A stretch of 63,881 nt of DNA from Roseburia sp. (GTDB lineage: Bacteria > Bacillota > Clostridia > Lachnospirales > Lachnospiraceae): the NCBI GenBank assembly GCA_017549185.1, contig JAFYVJ010000068.1, positions 1-63,881 of the forward strand. The letters run 5' to 3'. Below are positions 22,932-32,209 of this stretch, piece by piece. Made by a program: the position numbers and the translations under genes. Each line of letters starts with the position of its first letter. The first letter of the stretch is position 1. A model generated the notes under the pieces. That model saw only the letters and a list, made by a program, of their open reading frames with translations. It was not told the origin of the DNA and searched no databases.

Positions 22932-25900
22932 ATGAAAAAATTAGGAAGAAAATTTTGGACAGCCATGGTGTTATTTGGACTAGTAGGTCAGATTGCATGG
23001 GTAGTGGAAAATATGTACTTAAATGTATTTATTTATAAGATGTTTCATGCACAGCCGGCAGATATTTCACTAATGGTAGGAGCAAGTTCTGTGGCGGCTA
23101 CAGTGACTACTATTTTAATTGGAGCCTTGTCTGATAAAATTGGAAAAAGAAAACTTTTTATGTGTGGCGGTTATTTGGTTTGGGGTATTGCCATTTTAAC
23201 ATTTGGTTTTGTTCGTATGGATGTATTGACACCATTATGTGGTGGTGTAGTAGAAGCAGCCGCATTAGGAATTATGTTGGTTATCGCCATAGATTGCATT
23301 ATGACATTCTTTGGCTCAGCAGCGAATGATGCAGCATACAATGCATGGCTGACAGACGAAGGTGATGAGTCAAATCGTGGTAAAATCGAAGGTATTAATG
23401 CAATGATGCCGTTAATCTCCATTTTAATCGTATTTGGCGGTTTTATGGGATTTGATTTAGAACAGGCGGATAGCTGGACCACGATTTTTATGGTAATTGG
23501 TGCAGTAGTTTTAGCAATCGGTATCGCGGGAATTTTTTTGATTGAAGAGCATACACCGGAAGGAACTGGTAAAGATGCCTATTGGGAGAGTGTACTCTAT
23601 AGTTTTCGTCCATCTACTTACAGAGAGAATAAATTGTTGTATGTGGTGATTGCTACCTATGCATTATTTAATATTTCTATTCAGACATTTATGCCATATC
23701 TGATTGTATATTATGAGAAAACACTGCAGATGACTAATTATGTAATTGTATTTGCACCAGCGATTTTAATAGCAGCAATTGTTACTGCAATTTATGGAAG
23801 ATTTTATGACCAATTAGGTTTTCAGATGAGTGTAGTACCGGTAGTGATTATGTTGGTAACCGGTTATACTATTTTATATTTTACTACTACAACAGTGCCG
23901 GTATTCATTGGAACCGTTATCATGTTAAGTGGTTATTTGAGCGGTATGGCAGTATTCGGGGCCAAAATCCGTGAACAGATTCCGGAGAACATGGCGGGAC
24001 GTTTCCAAGGAGCACGTATAATAGGACAGGTGTTGATACCGGGTATAGTGGGTTCTGCAATTGGTGCATTCGTACTTCGTAATGCTGAGCAGATTGAAAA
24101 TAGTGATGGTACATTTTCTTTTTTACCAAATAAAAATATCTGGATTGCAGCATTAGTGACAGCAGGTATTTTGTGGATTGCGTTACAGGCATTGTTCCAT
24201 ATGATTCGTGTGGAACATTATGATATGTGGACTGAAGCAGGTTTGAAATTACAAACTCAAAAAGTAGCAAAAGAGAAGAAGAATCCATGGGATGTGTATC
24301 CGAGACCTCAGATGAGACGTGAAGGATACGTGATGCTGAATGAGGGCTGGACCTTGAACGGAAGGTCTATTTATATGCCTTTTCCACCACAGTCGGCATT
24401 GTCTGATTACGAAGGAAAAATAGGTGATCATTTGGTGTATGAGACAAAGGTGAAGATACCGGATAGTTTTGAAAAAGAACGTATTTTATTACATTTTGGT
24501 GCAGTAGATCAGATAGCAGAAGTGTGGGTAAATGATAAGTGCGTAGGTAAGCATGAAGGTGGCTATCTTCCATTTTCTTTTGACATAACTGGGCAGGTAC
24601 ATAAAGAAGCAGAGAATAAAATTATTGTAAAAGTAACCGATACCCTTTCTAAAGAATATCCTTATGGTAAACAGTGTAAAAAACGGGGAGGTATGTGGTA
24701 CACTCCGGTCAGTGGCATCTGGCAGAGTGTTTGGATGGAAAATGTAGCGAAATCTCATATTGAACGAATTATTATGAAACCGGATTTGACAGGTATTGAT
24801 CTAGAAGTAATTGGTGAGGGGATTGATAACTTTGAAGTAAATATAGCTCTTTCTAACGATGAGATTTATGTAAAAGAATTTGAAGGATGTAAAGGCAGAA
24901 TTCAGTTAACAGAGCATGTTTGTGCAGATGGAAATAATTATGAACCGAAAATTTGGTCAGTAGAATCACCATATTTATATGATATGCAGATTCAGACGGA
25001 GCAGGATTGTGTGAAATCTTATTTTGCACTTCGTACTATTGATATTCGAAATATGAATGGTGTAAATCGTGTTTGTTTAAATGGTACACCAATTTTTATG
25101 CATGGGGTGTTAGATCAGGGATATTATCCGGACGGAATCTTTTTGCCAGCAGAGCCAAAAGAGTTTGAACGAGATATTTTGCGAATGAAGGAATTGGGTC
25201 TTAATTTCCTTCGTAAACATATCAAAGTGGAACCGGAAGCATTTTACTATTATTGTGACAAGCATGGTATGTTAGTAATGCAGGATATGGTCAATAATGG
25301 AAGTTATAACTTTATTAGGGATACTGCGTTTCCGACAATTGGAATGAAAAAACGAAAGGATACAGGTGGGGGAGAAAATCGTACCAAAGAGATCTTCCGT
25401 AAACATATGACAGAAACGATTGCACATGTTTATAATCATCCTTGTATTATAGCATATACCTTGTTTAATGAAGGTTGGGGTCAGTTCGAAAGTGATGCGA
25501 TTTACGATTTGGCGAAATCATTAGATGACACTAGATTAATGGACAGCACTTCGGGATGGTTCTGGCAGAATAAAAACGATTTTGACAGTGAACATATTTA
25601 TTTTAAAACCATCGATTTAGATGTGAAAGAACGTCCGATGTTTGTTTCTGAATGTGGAGGGTATTCTTCGGTTGTAGAAGGACATTATTACAGTAAGTAC
25701 AATACTTATGGTTATGGTGGTGCTGAAGATGAAAATGCACTGACAGAGATGATTGTAGATATGTATCACGGTATGATTTTGCCAAGTATCGCAAAGGGCG
25801 GTTGTGGATGCGTGTATACGCAGCTTAGCGATGTCGAGGATGAAATTAACGGACTTTATACTTATGACAGACAGGTTTGCAAAGTGAATAAAGAGAAGAT

Positions 25901-25946
25901 GCAGGCAATGTCAGCGGAATTATATAGTGCAATGGAACAAGTATAA
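22932..25946 (+). CDS. MFS sugar transporter fused to a GH2 glycoside hydrolase
   Basis: One uninterrupted frame of 1004 residues. Residues about 1-430 form a 12-helix MFS permease (A-L-S-D-K-I-G-K-R-K between helices 2 and 3; R-F-Q-G-A-R in the second half). A linker (about 440-465) leads to a complete GH2 protein: sugar-binding jelly roll (about 470-610, W-Y-T-P-V-S-G-I-W-Q), Ig-like domain and a TIM barrel. The barrel has the acid/base Glu847 in F-N-E-G-W-G and nucleophile Glu907 in V-S-E-C-G-G. With an even number of helices the enzyme would sit in the cytoplasm. ATG 22932 has GGTGGGG nine bases upstream. Inference: imported beta-linked disaccharide is cleaved at the exit of the transporter. 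Substrate unknown (beta-galactoside or glucuronide possible). Confidence 0.88.
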   Translation: MKKLGRKFWTAMVLFGLVGQIAWVVENMYLNVFIYKMFHAQPADISLMVGASSVAATVTTILIGALSDKIGKRKLFMCGGYLVWGIAILTFGFVRMDVLTPLCGGVVEAAALGIMLVIAIDCIMTFFGSAANDAAYNAWLTDEGDESNRGKIEGINAMMPLISILIVFGGFMGFDLEQADSWTTIFMVIGAVVLAIGIAGIFLIEEHTPEGTGKDAYWESVLYSFRPSTYRENKLLYVVIATYALFNISIQTFMPYLIVYYEKTLQMTNYVIVFAPAILIAAIVTAIYGRFYDQLGFQMSVVPVVIMLVTGYTILYFTTTTVPVFIGTVIMLSGYLSGMAVFGAKIREQIPENMAGRFQGARIIGQVLIPGIVGSAIGAFVLRNAEQIENSDGTFSFLPNKNIWIAALVTAGILWIALQALFHMIRVEHYDMWTEAGLKLQTQKVAKEKKNPWDVYPRPQMRREGYVMLNEGWTLNGRSIYMPFPPQSALSDYEGKIGDHLVYETKVKIPDSFEKERILLHFGAVDQIAEVWVNDKCVGKHEGGYLPFSFDITGQVHKEAENKIIVKVTDTLSKEYPYGKQCKKRGGMWYTPVSGIWQSVWMENVAKSHIERIIMKPDLTGIDLEVIGEGIDNFEVNIALSNDEIYVKEFEGCKGRIQLTEHVCADGNNYEPKIWSVESPYLYDMQIQTEQDCVKSYFALRTIDIRNMNGVNRVCLNGTPIFMHGVLDQGYYPDGIFLPAEPKEFERDILRMKELGLNFLRKHIKVEPEAFYYYCDKHGMLVMQDMVNNGSYNFIRDTAFPTIGMKKRKDTGGGENRTKEIFRKHMTETIAHVYNHPCIIAYTLFNEGWGQFESDAIYDLAKSLDDTRLMDSTSGWFWQNKNDFDSEHIYFKTIDLDVKERPMFVSECGGYSSVVEGHYYSKYNTYGYGGAEDENALTEMIVDMYHGMILPSIAKGGCGCVYTQLSDVEDEINGLYTYDRQVCKVNKEKMQAMSAELYSAMEQV

Positions 25947-26082
25947 GGGGAGCTGTCAAGATATAATTTTGAATGGTACAATAAATATGATGGACAAGTT
26001 ACGGAAAGTAGTATGTTATAAAAGTAGAGAATAGATAGAGAGATCGAAAAATATATTATTAAGAAAAAGGTGAGGGAAAATT

Positions 26083-26589
26083 ATGCATGTATTTCAGCCA
26101 TTTCCAATGGATTTATTGGAAATTAACGCATTTACAAAATTTGGAAAAGAGTGGGCGTTAGTGTCTGCTGGAACAAAAATGAATGCCAATACCATGACGA
26201 TCGGATGGGGCGGCGTAGGTGTCATCTGGGGGAAAAACGTAGCCTATGTGTTTGTTCGTGATTCCAGATATACAAAAGAGTTGATGGATCAGGGAGATTT
26301 CTTTTCAGTAGCATTTTTGAATGAAGAGTATCGAGATGCTTTAAAGTATTGTGGTGCACATTCCGGTAGAGAGGGAGATAAGTTTAAAGCATCCGGGCTT
26401 ACCCTTGCTGCAAAGCTAGGGATTCCTTATCCGGATGAAGCGAATCTGGTATTCCTTTGTCATAAGATGGCAGCAGTTCCTATGACAGAAGAGAGTTTTA
26501 CTATGCCAGAGATAAAAGAGAAGTGGTATAAGGATGGAGACTATCATACCATGTATGTGGCAGAGATTATTGAGGTTTTGTCACGTTAG
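26083..26589 (+). CDS. Flavin reductase family protein
   Basis: A 168-residue protein of the FMN-binding split-barrel type. Features include N-T-M-T-I-G-W-G-G-V-G near 36-46, V-R-D-S-R-Y-T near 64-70, S-V-A-F-L near 81-85 and C-G-A-H-S-G-R-E-G-D-K near 93-103, all typical of the flavin reductase-like family that binds FMN and reduces it with NAD(P)H or acts as a small flavoprotein. GTGAGGG precedes the ATG. It is a single-gene unit followed by a strong hairpin at 26608. The partner enzyme is unknown. Confidence 0.8.
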   Translation: MHVFQPFPMDLLEINAFTKFGKEWALVSAGTKMNANTMTIGWGGVGVIWGKNVAYVFVRDSRYTKELMDQGDFFSVAFLNEEYRDALKYCGAHSGREGDKFKASGLTLAAKLGIPYPDEANLVFLCHKMAAVPMTEESFTMPEIKEKWYKDGDYHTMYVAEIIEVLSR

Positions 26590-26607
26590 AATTCGCATCA
26601 GAGAATG

Positions 26608-26643
26608 GGGTTATGAAGCAGTTTTTAAAATGCTTCATAACCC
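26608..26643 (+). terminator. Strong hairpin after the flavin reductase gene
   Basis: GGGTTATGAAGCA (26608-26620) and TGCTTCATAACCC (26631-26643) form a perfect 13-bp stem around a 10-base loop. No T-run follows, so it may be an mRNA-stabilising or factor-assisted terminator and not a standard intrinsic one. Confidence 0.5.
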
Positions 26644-26677
26644 TAAATCATGGTATTTATAAGCCTTCGGAATAATC

Positions 26678-26706
26678 TTGACATGTGGAAAAGAAAGTAT
26701 CATAAT
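26678..26706 (+). promoter_or_regulatory. Sigma-A promoter of ilvE
   Basis: -35 TTGACA (26678-26683), 17-bp spacer, -10 CATAAT (26701-26706). Start of transcription near 26713 gives a leader of about 105 nt before ilvE. Confidence 0.65.
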
Positions 26707-26725
26707 GTGTTTCAAGAATTGAATT

Positions 26726-26796
26726 TTCGGTAGAAAACGGGGGGCGTAGAGATGACATTTGCGCAAGAGAATTAGAAAGATTCTAATTTTACCGAA
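26726..26796 (+). promoter_or_regulatory. Structured 5' leader of ilvE
   Basis: TTCGGTA (26726-26732) pairs with TACCGAA (26790-26796), enclosing about 57 bases. These include a perfect 8-bp hairpin, AATTAGAA (26770-26777) with TTCTAATT (26781-26788), and a G-rich loop (ACGGGGGGCG). No T-box consensus or terminator T-run is visible. It may control translation or stability. Confidence 0.4.
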
Positions 26797-26819
26797 GAAG
26801 GAAAGGTAAGGCGAGTATT

Positions 26820-27884
26820 ATGGATATCAGATTTGTGAAAAGGGAAGTATTGAAAGAGAAACCGGATTGGAAAAATCTTGGTTTCGGAAAATATATGTCA
26901 GACTATATGTTTGTTATGGACTGGACAGTAGAGGAAGGATGGCATGATGCACGTATCGAGCCACATGCACCAATTGTTTTAGAACCATCTTGCGTAACTT
27001 TACATTATGCACAGGAGACTTTCGAGGGTATGAAAGCATACCGTACAGCAGAAGGTAAGATCCAGTTGTTCCGTCCGGAGATGAATGCAAAAAGAATGGT
27101 GAAATCTAACGAGAGATTATGCATGCCAGAATTTCCGGTGGATATGTTCGTAGAAGCAGTAAAAGCACTTGTGAAAGTGGAAGAGGATTGGGTTCCATCA
27201 GAACCAGATACATCTCTTTACATCCGTCCATTCATGTTTGCTACAGAAGCAGCATTAGGTGTACATATGGCTGTATCTTATAAGTTTATGATTATCTGTT
27301 GTCCGGTAGGTGCATACTATGCAGAAGGCATTAATCCGGTTAAGATTTTAGTAGAAGATGAATTGGTTCGTGCAGTAAAAGGTGGTACAGGCTTCACAAA
27401 ATGTGGTGGTAACTATGCAGGCTCTATTTTAGGTCAGGTAAAAGCAGCAAAATTAGGTTATTCACAGGTATTATGGTTAGATGGCGAACATCGTAAATAT
27501 GTAGAAGAAGTTGGCACGATGAACATTATGTTCAAGATTGCCGGAGAAATCTATACAGCACCAATCGAAGGTACTGTTTTGCCAGGTGTTACAAGAGATT
27601 CCATGATTCATCTTTTGAGAGAATGGGGATACAAAGTAAATGAGACAAAGCTTTCGATTGATGATGTAATGAAAGCTGGTCATGATGGTACTTTGGAAGA
27701 AGTATTTGGAACAGGTACAGCAGCAGTTATCTCACCGGTTGGAGAGTTGAGATATCGCGATGATGTAGTAACTATTAACGATTTTAAAATTGGTGAATTG
27801 ACTCAAAAATTATATGATACCTTAACAGGTATTCAGTGGGGTAGAATAGAAGATACTTTCGGTTGGACAGTAGAAGTAAAATAG
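26820..27884 (+). CDS. ilvE: Branched-chain amino acid aminotransferase
   Basis: A 354-residue fold-type IV PLP enzyme that interconverts leucine, isoleucine and valine with their 2-oxo acids, using 2-oxoglutarate/glutamate. The PLP lysine is Lys194 in G-F-T-K-C-G-G-N-Y-A. Other family motifs are H-Y-A-Q-E-T-F-E-G-M-K-A (near 61-72), Y-I-R-P-F-M (near 138-143), G-T-M-N-I-M-F (near 230-237) and the late G-T-G-T-A-A-V-I-S-P-V. The length is that of the eukaryote-like BCAT group (about 340-360) rather than the 300-residue E. coli type. It is monocistronic with its own promoter, structured leader and terminator. Confidence 0.93.
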   Translation: MDIRFVKREVLKEKPDWKNLGFGKYMSDYMFVMDWTVEEGWHDARIEPHAPIVLEPSCVTLHYAQETFEGMKAYRTAEGKIQLFRPEMNAKRMVKSNERLCMPEFPVDMFVEAVKALVKVEEDWVPSEPDTSLYIRPFMFATEAALGVHMAVSYKFMIICCPVGAYYAEGINPVKILVEDELVRAVKGGTGFTKCGGNYAGSILGQVKAAKLGYSQVLWLDGEHRKYVEEVGTMNIMFKIAGEIYTAPIEGTVLPGVTRDSMIHLLREWGYKVNETKLSIDDVMKAGHDGTLEEVFGTGTAAVISPVGELRYRDDVVTINDFKIGELTQKLYDTLTGIQWGRIEDTFGWTVEVK

Positions 27885-27926
27885 TAAGCAGATGCTTCTT
27901 ATCGGAGGAATGAGATTTAGTTTAAA

Positions 27927-27969
27927 AGGTCTGGTGGTTTTGTTTAATACAAAATTGCTGGGCTTTTTT
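27927..27969 (+). terminator. Intrinsic terminator of ilvE
   Basis: A 17-bp stem rich in G-T pairs: AGGTCTGGTGGTTTTGT (27927-27943) with ACAAAATTGCTGGGCTT (27949-27965), followed by a run of T to 27969. Confidence 0.8.
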
Positions 27970-28149
27970 ATTTGTGAAAGTATAATATAGGCAGTGATTG
28001 AAAAGTGTCGACTGTGTCACATTAGGTTACTTAGTAACAGATTCTATGTTTACCTCATTATAGAAAACATTCCACTTTTGTTGGGAAAAATATACACCAG
28101 ACAGGGTATAAGTGCATATGTTAATAGAAAGTGAAAATATGGTATTATC

Positions 28150-29412
28150 ATGCAAACAATGCATTATGCACAAACAGATACAGCAGATACAGGGACGCTT
28201 CGAACAGAGGTGGTTTCCACGACGGATAACCTTCCTATTGAAGGGGCACGAATTCAGATTTCTTACTCGGGAGATCCATCACAACAAATTGAGGAGGTGA
28301 GCACGGATGAGAGTGGTATGTCCGAGGCGATTACGCTTAATACGCCTCCACTTGAGTACTCAATGTCCCCATCCGAAAACCAGCCATTTGCACAGTACAC
28401 TATCCAAGTGTCTGCACCAGGTTACAGACCTTTTACAGTGTCGGGCATCCAAATCCTGCCGGAAGAACTTTCGTTGCAAAAAGTTCGGCTCACACGGGAG
28501 GAAGCGTCTGGATCTGGAATCGATGCGATCACTATTCCGCTAAATACGCTTTATGGAAATTTTCCGCCGAAAATTCCGGAATCTGAGATTAAACCGGTTT
28601 CTGAATCCGGAGAAATCGTACTTAGCAGGGTAGTAATTCCGGAATATATCGTAGTACATGATGGTCCTCCTTCGGATCCGAATGCAGCGAATTATTATGT
28701 GCGGTATAAGGATTATATTAAAAATGTTGCCAGCAGTGAGATTTATGCAACATGGCCGGATAGCACAATACGAGCGAATGTTTTAGCAATTATGTCTTTT
28801 ACACTTAATAGAATTTACACCGAGTGGTATCGTGGGAAGGGATACAACTTTAATATCACATCCTCCACGGCATTTGACCAGAAATTCACCTACGGTCGAA
28901 ATATTTTCCAAAGTATTTCTAATGTGGTAGATGAGATGTTCCAGAATTTTTTAGCAAGACCAAATGTAACACAACCAATCTTAACTCAATACTGTGACGG
29001 GCAGAGAGTGACCTGTAGTAATTGGCTAAGTCAATGGGGAAGTAAATATTTGGGAGATCAGGGTTACGATACAATTGAAATTATACGTTACTATTATGGA
29101 AATAATATGTATATCAATACTGCAGAGCAAATTTCTGGAATACCGGCATCCTGGCCGAGAGAGGATTTGGGAATTGGTGCGACAGGACCGAAGGTGAGAC
29201 AGGTGCAGAATCAGCTGGCTAGAATTTCGCGGGCATATCCTGCAATTCCAAGAGTAACGCCGGATGGCATTTATGGACCGGCAACGGAAGCGGCTGTTCG
29301 CAAATTCCAGGAAGTATTTGGTCTGCCGGTAACAGGAGTGATTGATTATCGAACCTGGTATGCAATTTCTGATATTTACGTGGGAGTGACACGAATTGCA
29401 GAATTGACTTGA
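28150..29412 (+). CDS. SpoIID-like protein with peptidoglycan-binding domain
   Basis: A 420-residue protein in three parts. Residues about 12-120 form a carboxypeptidase-regulatory-like beta-sandwich (L-P-I-E-G-A-R-I, then A-P-G-Y-R-P-F). Residues about 185-325 resemble the SpoIID/LytB region (Y-V-R-Y-K-D-Y-I-K-N-V-A-S-S-E-I, then W-P-D-S-T-I-R-A-N-V-L-A). Residues about 340-410 are a PG_binding_1 domain (I-G-A-T-G-P-K-V-R-Q-V-Q, then D-G-I-Y-G-P-A-T-E-A-A-V-R-K-F-Q). No signal peptide is seen. The ATG at 28150 has only a weak ribosome site, so the start is uncertain. Probably a cell-wall or spore-cortex protein; such proteins suggest a spore-forming lineage. Confidence 0.7.
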   Translation: MQTMHYAQTDTADTGTLRTEVVSTTDNLPIEGARIQISYSGDPSQQIEEVSTDESGMSEAITLNTPPLEYSMSPSENQPFAQYTIQVSAPGYRPFTVSGIQILPEELSLQKVRLTREEASGSGIDAITIPLNTLYGNFPPKIPESEIKPVSESGEIVLSRVVIPEYIVVHDGPPSDPNAANYYVRYKDYIKNVASSEIYATWPDSTIRANVLAIMSFTLNRIYTEWYRGKGYNFNITSSTAFDQKFTYGRNIFQSISNVVDEMFQNFLARPNVTQPILTQYCDGQRVTCSNWLSQWGSKYLGDQGYDTIEIIRYYYGNNMYINTAEQISGIPASWPREDLGIGATGPKVRQVQNQLARISRAYPAIPRVTPDGIYGPATEAAVRKFQEVFGLPVTGVIDYRTWYAISDIYVGVTRIAELT

Positions 29413-29476
29413 AGCAGGTATGGCAGACATATTATAATGTAGAGAAGAATAAATGGTTACGGAATAGAGAAATAAC

Positions 29477-31234
29477 ATGGAAAATTGGTTAGTTATTAAT
29501 AAAAAAGCGGACTTTGGGGCACTTTCCGAAAAATTCGGTATTAGTCCGCTAGTTGCACGCTTGATTCGCAATCGAGATGTGGTGACAGAAGAGGAGTTTG
29601 AACAGTACTTATCAGGGGATATCAGACATTTAAACGATCCACATCTATTAAAAGATGTGGACCGTTTGTGTGCCATTTTAAAAGAAAAAATAGAACAACA
29701 GAAAAAGATACAAATCATTGGAGACTATGATATTGATGGTGTCATGGCGACCTATATTTTGTATGAAGGTATCAGTAAAGCAGGTGGGAAGGTTTTTTCA
29801 CAGATTCCACATCGAATGACAGATGGCTATGGCATTAATATGCATTTGATTGAACAGGCAAAGGAACAGGGTATAGATACGATAGTAACCTGTGATAACG
29901 GAATTGCTGCGATTTCAGAAATTGCTTATGCAAAGGAGCAGGGAATAACTGTTCTCGTCACTGATCATCACGAGATTGCTTTTGATGAAAAGGACGGCGA
30001 AAAACAATATATAAAAAGCGAAGCTGATGCGATTGTGAACCCAAAACAGCCAGACTGTGATTATCCGTTTAAAGGGCTCTGTGGTGCCGCAGTCGCGTGG
30101 AAGGTTATACAGGTACTTTTTGAATTGTGCAGGATACCTGTAGAAGAAAGTTATAAGTTTTTGGAAAATGTAGCATTTGCCACTGTTGGTGATGTGATGG
30201 ATCTGGTGGAAGAAAATCGAATCCTTGTAAAAGAGGGGCTTAAGTGTATACATAAAACACAAAGTCCGGGGATGAGAGCTTTGATTTTACAAAATAATTT
30301 AACATTAGAAAATGTAAACGCATATCATTTTGGATTTGTTTTAGGTCCATGTATTAATGCGAGTGGAAGACTAGATACGGCACGTAAATCGTTGGAACTT
30401 TTTTTGGAAAAAGATGTAGAAAAAGCAGCTGCTATTGCCAGAGAATTGGTAGAGTTAAATATCCAACGAAAGGATATGACTGCTGAAAGTGTGGAAATAG
30501 CAAAGGAACAGGTTGAAAAAGAGTGTAAACAGGATAAAGTGTTGGTGGTATATTTGCCGGATACGCATGAAAGTCTAGCAGGCATCATTGCTGGAAGAAT
30601 TAGAGAAACTTATCACAAACCGGTATTTGTGCTTACTGATGCGGAAGATGGTATCAAAGGTTCGGGGCGATCTATTGAAGAATATTCCATGTATGAAGAA
30701 CTATGTAAGTGTAAGGAACTGTTGACAAAGTTTGGTGGACATCCTATGGCAGCAGGTTTATCATTGTGTCGGGAAAACTTAACTGCATTTAAAGAAAAAA
30801 TCAATGCAGAGTGTAAACTTTTAGATGAAGATTTTATACCAAAGATTCGAATAGATATTGCGATGCCGGTGGGGTATCCGGATGCTTCGTTGGTGAGAGA
30901 ACTGAACGTATTAGAGCCTTTCGGAAAGGGGAATACAAAACCATTGTTTGCTGATAAAGATTTGAAAGTAAAACGGATGGTGATTCTAGGAAAGAACCGG
31001 AATGTATTGAGACTGACATTAGAAACGGTATATGGTGAAAATATTTCAGCAGTATATTTTGGTGATGTTGAAGGTTTTTTGAATTATTATCGTGAGAAAT
31101 TTGGAAAAGAAGAAGTAGAGGCCGCTTTTTTTGGGAAAAATAATAAAATTTTAATACAAATAGTATACTATCCGGAAATAAATCTGTATAATGGAATGGA
31201 AAATATGCAGATGGTAATTCGAAATTATAGATAA
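29477..31234 (+). CDS. recJ: Single-stranded-DNA-specific exonuclease RecJ
   Basis: A 585-residue DHH-family 5'-3' exonuclease acting on single-stranded DNA in recombination and repair. Motif I is G-D-Y-D-I-D-G (Asp83, 85, 87), the DHH motif is T-D-H-H-E (163-165), and the DHHA1 motif is F-G-G-H-P-M-A-A-G (near 417-425). N-A-S-G-R-L near 292 is also typical. The length is normal for the catalytic core and OB domain, without the extra C-terminal part of the longer Bacillus protein. ATG 29477 has a modest ribosome site. The alpha/beta hydrolase gene follows after 30 bases. Confidence 0.92.
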   Translation: MENWLVINKKADFGALSEKFGISPLVARLIRNRDVVTEEEFEQYLSGDIRHLNDPHLLKDVDRLCAILKEKIEQQKKIQIIGDYDIDGVMATYILYEGISKAGGKVFSQIPHRMTDGYGINMHLIEQAKEQGIDTIVTCDNGIAAISEIAYAKEQGITVLVTDHHEIAFDEKDGEKQYIKSEADAIVNPKQPDCDYPFKGLCGAAVAWKVIQVLFELCRIPVEESYKFLENVAFATVGDVMDLVEENRILVKEGLKCIHKTQSPGMRALILQNNLTLENVNAYHFGFVLGPCINASGRLDTARKSLELFLEKDVEKAAAIARELVELNIQRKDMTAESVEIAKEQVEKECKQDKVLVVYLPDTHESLAGIIAGRIRETYHKPVFVLTDAEDGIKGSGRSIEEYSMYEELCKCKELLTKFGGHPMAAGLSLCRENLTAFKEKINAECKLLDEDFIPKIRIDIAMPVGYPDASLVRELNVLEPFGKGNTKPLFADKDLKVKRMVILGKNRNVLRLTLETVYGENISAVYFGDVEGFLNYYREKFGKEEVEAAFFGKNNKILIQIVYYPEINLYNGMENMQMVIRNYR

Positions 31235-31264
31235 TATAAGGCACGAAAAAGAGAGGTGTTGGTC

Positions 31265-32209
31265 ATGACAAGGGAAGAACGTTTTTCGTTTATGTCAGCA
31301 GATGGAAAGACGACTATAGATGCCGTAAAGTGGATTCCGGAAGATGGGAATTATCATGGGATTTTGCAGATTAGTCATGGTATGGTGGAGTATATTGATC
31401 GTTATAAGCCTTATGCAGAGTATTTGAATAAAAAAGGGTATTTGGTGGTAGGACATAGTCATCTAGGACATGGTGCATCGGTGCAGTCAAAAGATGATTG
31501 GGGATATTTTGCGGATAGCGATTCTGCAAATGTTTTAATGAAAGATATGCACACGTTACGGATGATGATACAAAAGGAAAATGAGGGTGTGCCATATTTT
31601 ATGTTGGGGCATAGTATGGGATCGTATTTGCTCCGAAGATATTTGACGGTGTATAATGATAATTTGCGAGGTGCGATTATCATGGGAACTGGTTGTGTTC
31701 CGGATGGTCTGTCAAAACTTGGTAAGGTTCTCTGTACAATTTTGGCTAAGATTTTTGGATGGCATCATCGTAGCAAATTTATAAAATCAGTTGCCTTTAG
31801 CGGGCCATACAAAAAATTTGATATGGACGGTAGTAATCCAGAGAATAACTGGTTGACCCGTGATGTGAAGGTTGTGAAAGAATACTATGGAGAACCACGT
31901 TGCAGGTTTTTGTTTACATTAAATGGATATTATATGTTAATGGATACGGTACATTATGATAATCAGATGGAGAATGTGAAGAAGATACCGGTAAAATTGC
32001 CACTTTTTATCGTATCTGGTGAGGATGATCCTGTCGGTGATATGGGTCAAGGAGTCAAAAAGGTTTATCATATGTATGAACAAGCCGGATTAAAAGACGT
32101 TACATATAAGCTTTATGAGAAAGGGCGGCATGAGATTTTAAACGAATTGGACAAAGATGTCGTGTATAGCGATATTTTCTCATGGATGGAAGTTCGTATT
32201 ACAACGTAG
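31265..32209 (+). CDS. Alpha/beta hydrolase (monoacylglycerol lipase-like, S33 type)
   Basis: A 314-residue Hydrolase_4/serine aminopeptidase-like enzyme. The nucleophile is Ser117 in G-H-S-M-G-S; the acid is in S-G-E-D-D-P-V-G-D and the His in K-G-R-H-E-I-L-N-E near the C-terminus. Such enzymes hydrolyse monoacylglycerols, lysophospholipids or other small esters. ATG 31265 has GAGAGGTG six bases upstream; GTG 31256 would start inside that site. Probably co-transcribed with recJ. Its stop codon lies inside the left end of the long palindromic element at 32205. Confidence 0.85.
   Translation: MTREERFSFMSADGKTTIDAVKWIPEDGNYHGILQISHGMVEYIDRYKPYAEYLNKKGYLVVGHSHLGHGASVQSKDDWGYFADSDSANVLMKDMHTLRMMIQKENEGVPYFMLGHSMGSYLLRRYLTVYNDNLRGAIIMGTGCVPDGLSKLGKVLCTILAKIFGWHHRSKFIKSVAFSGPYKKFDMDGSNPENNWLTRDVKVVKEYYGEPRCRFLFTLNGYYMLMDTVHYDNQMENVKKIPVKLPLFIVSGEDDPVGDMGQGVKKVYHMYEQAGLKDVTYKLYEKGRHEILNELDKDVVYSDIFSWMEVRITT

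Noticed and set aside
27979-27984. TATAAT downstream of ilvE as a promoter for the SpoIID-like gene
   Set aside because: The -35 position falls in the ilvE terminator and has no consensus; the distance to the gene is about 165 bases. Not supported.
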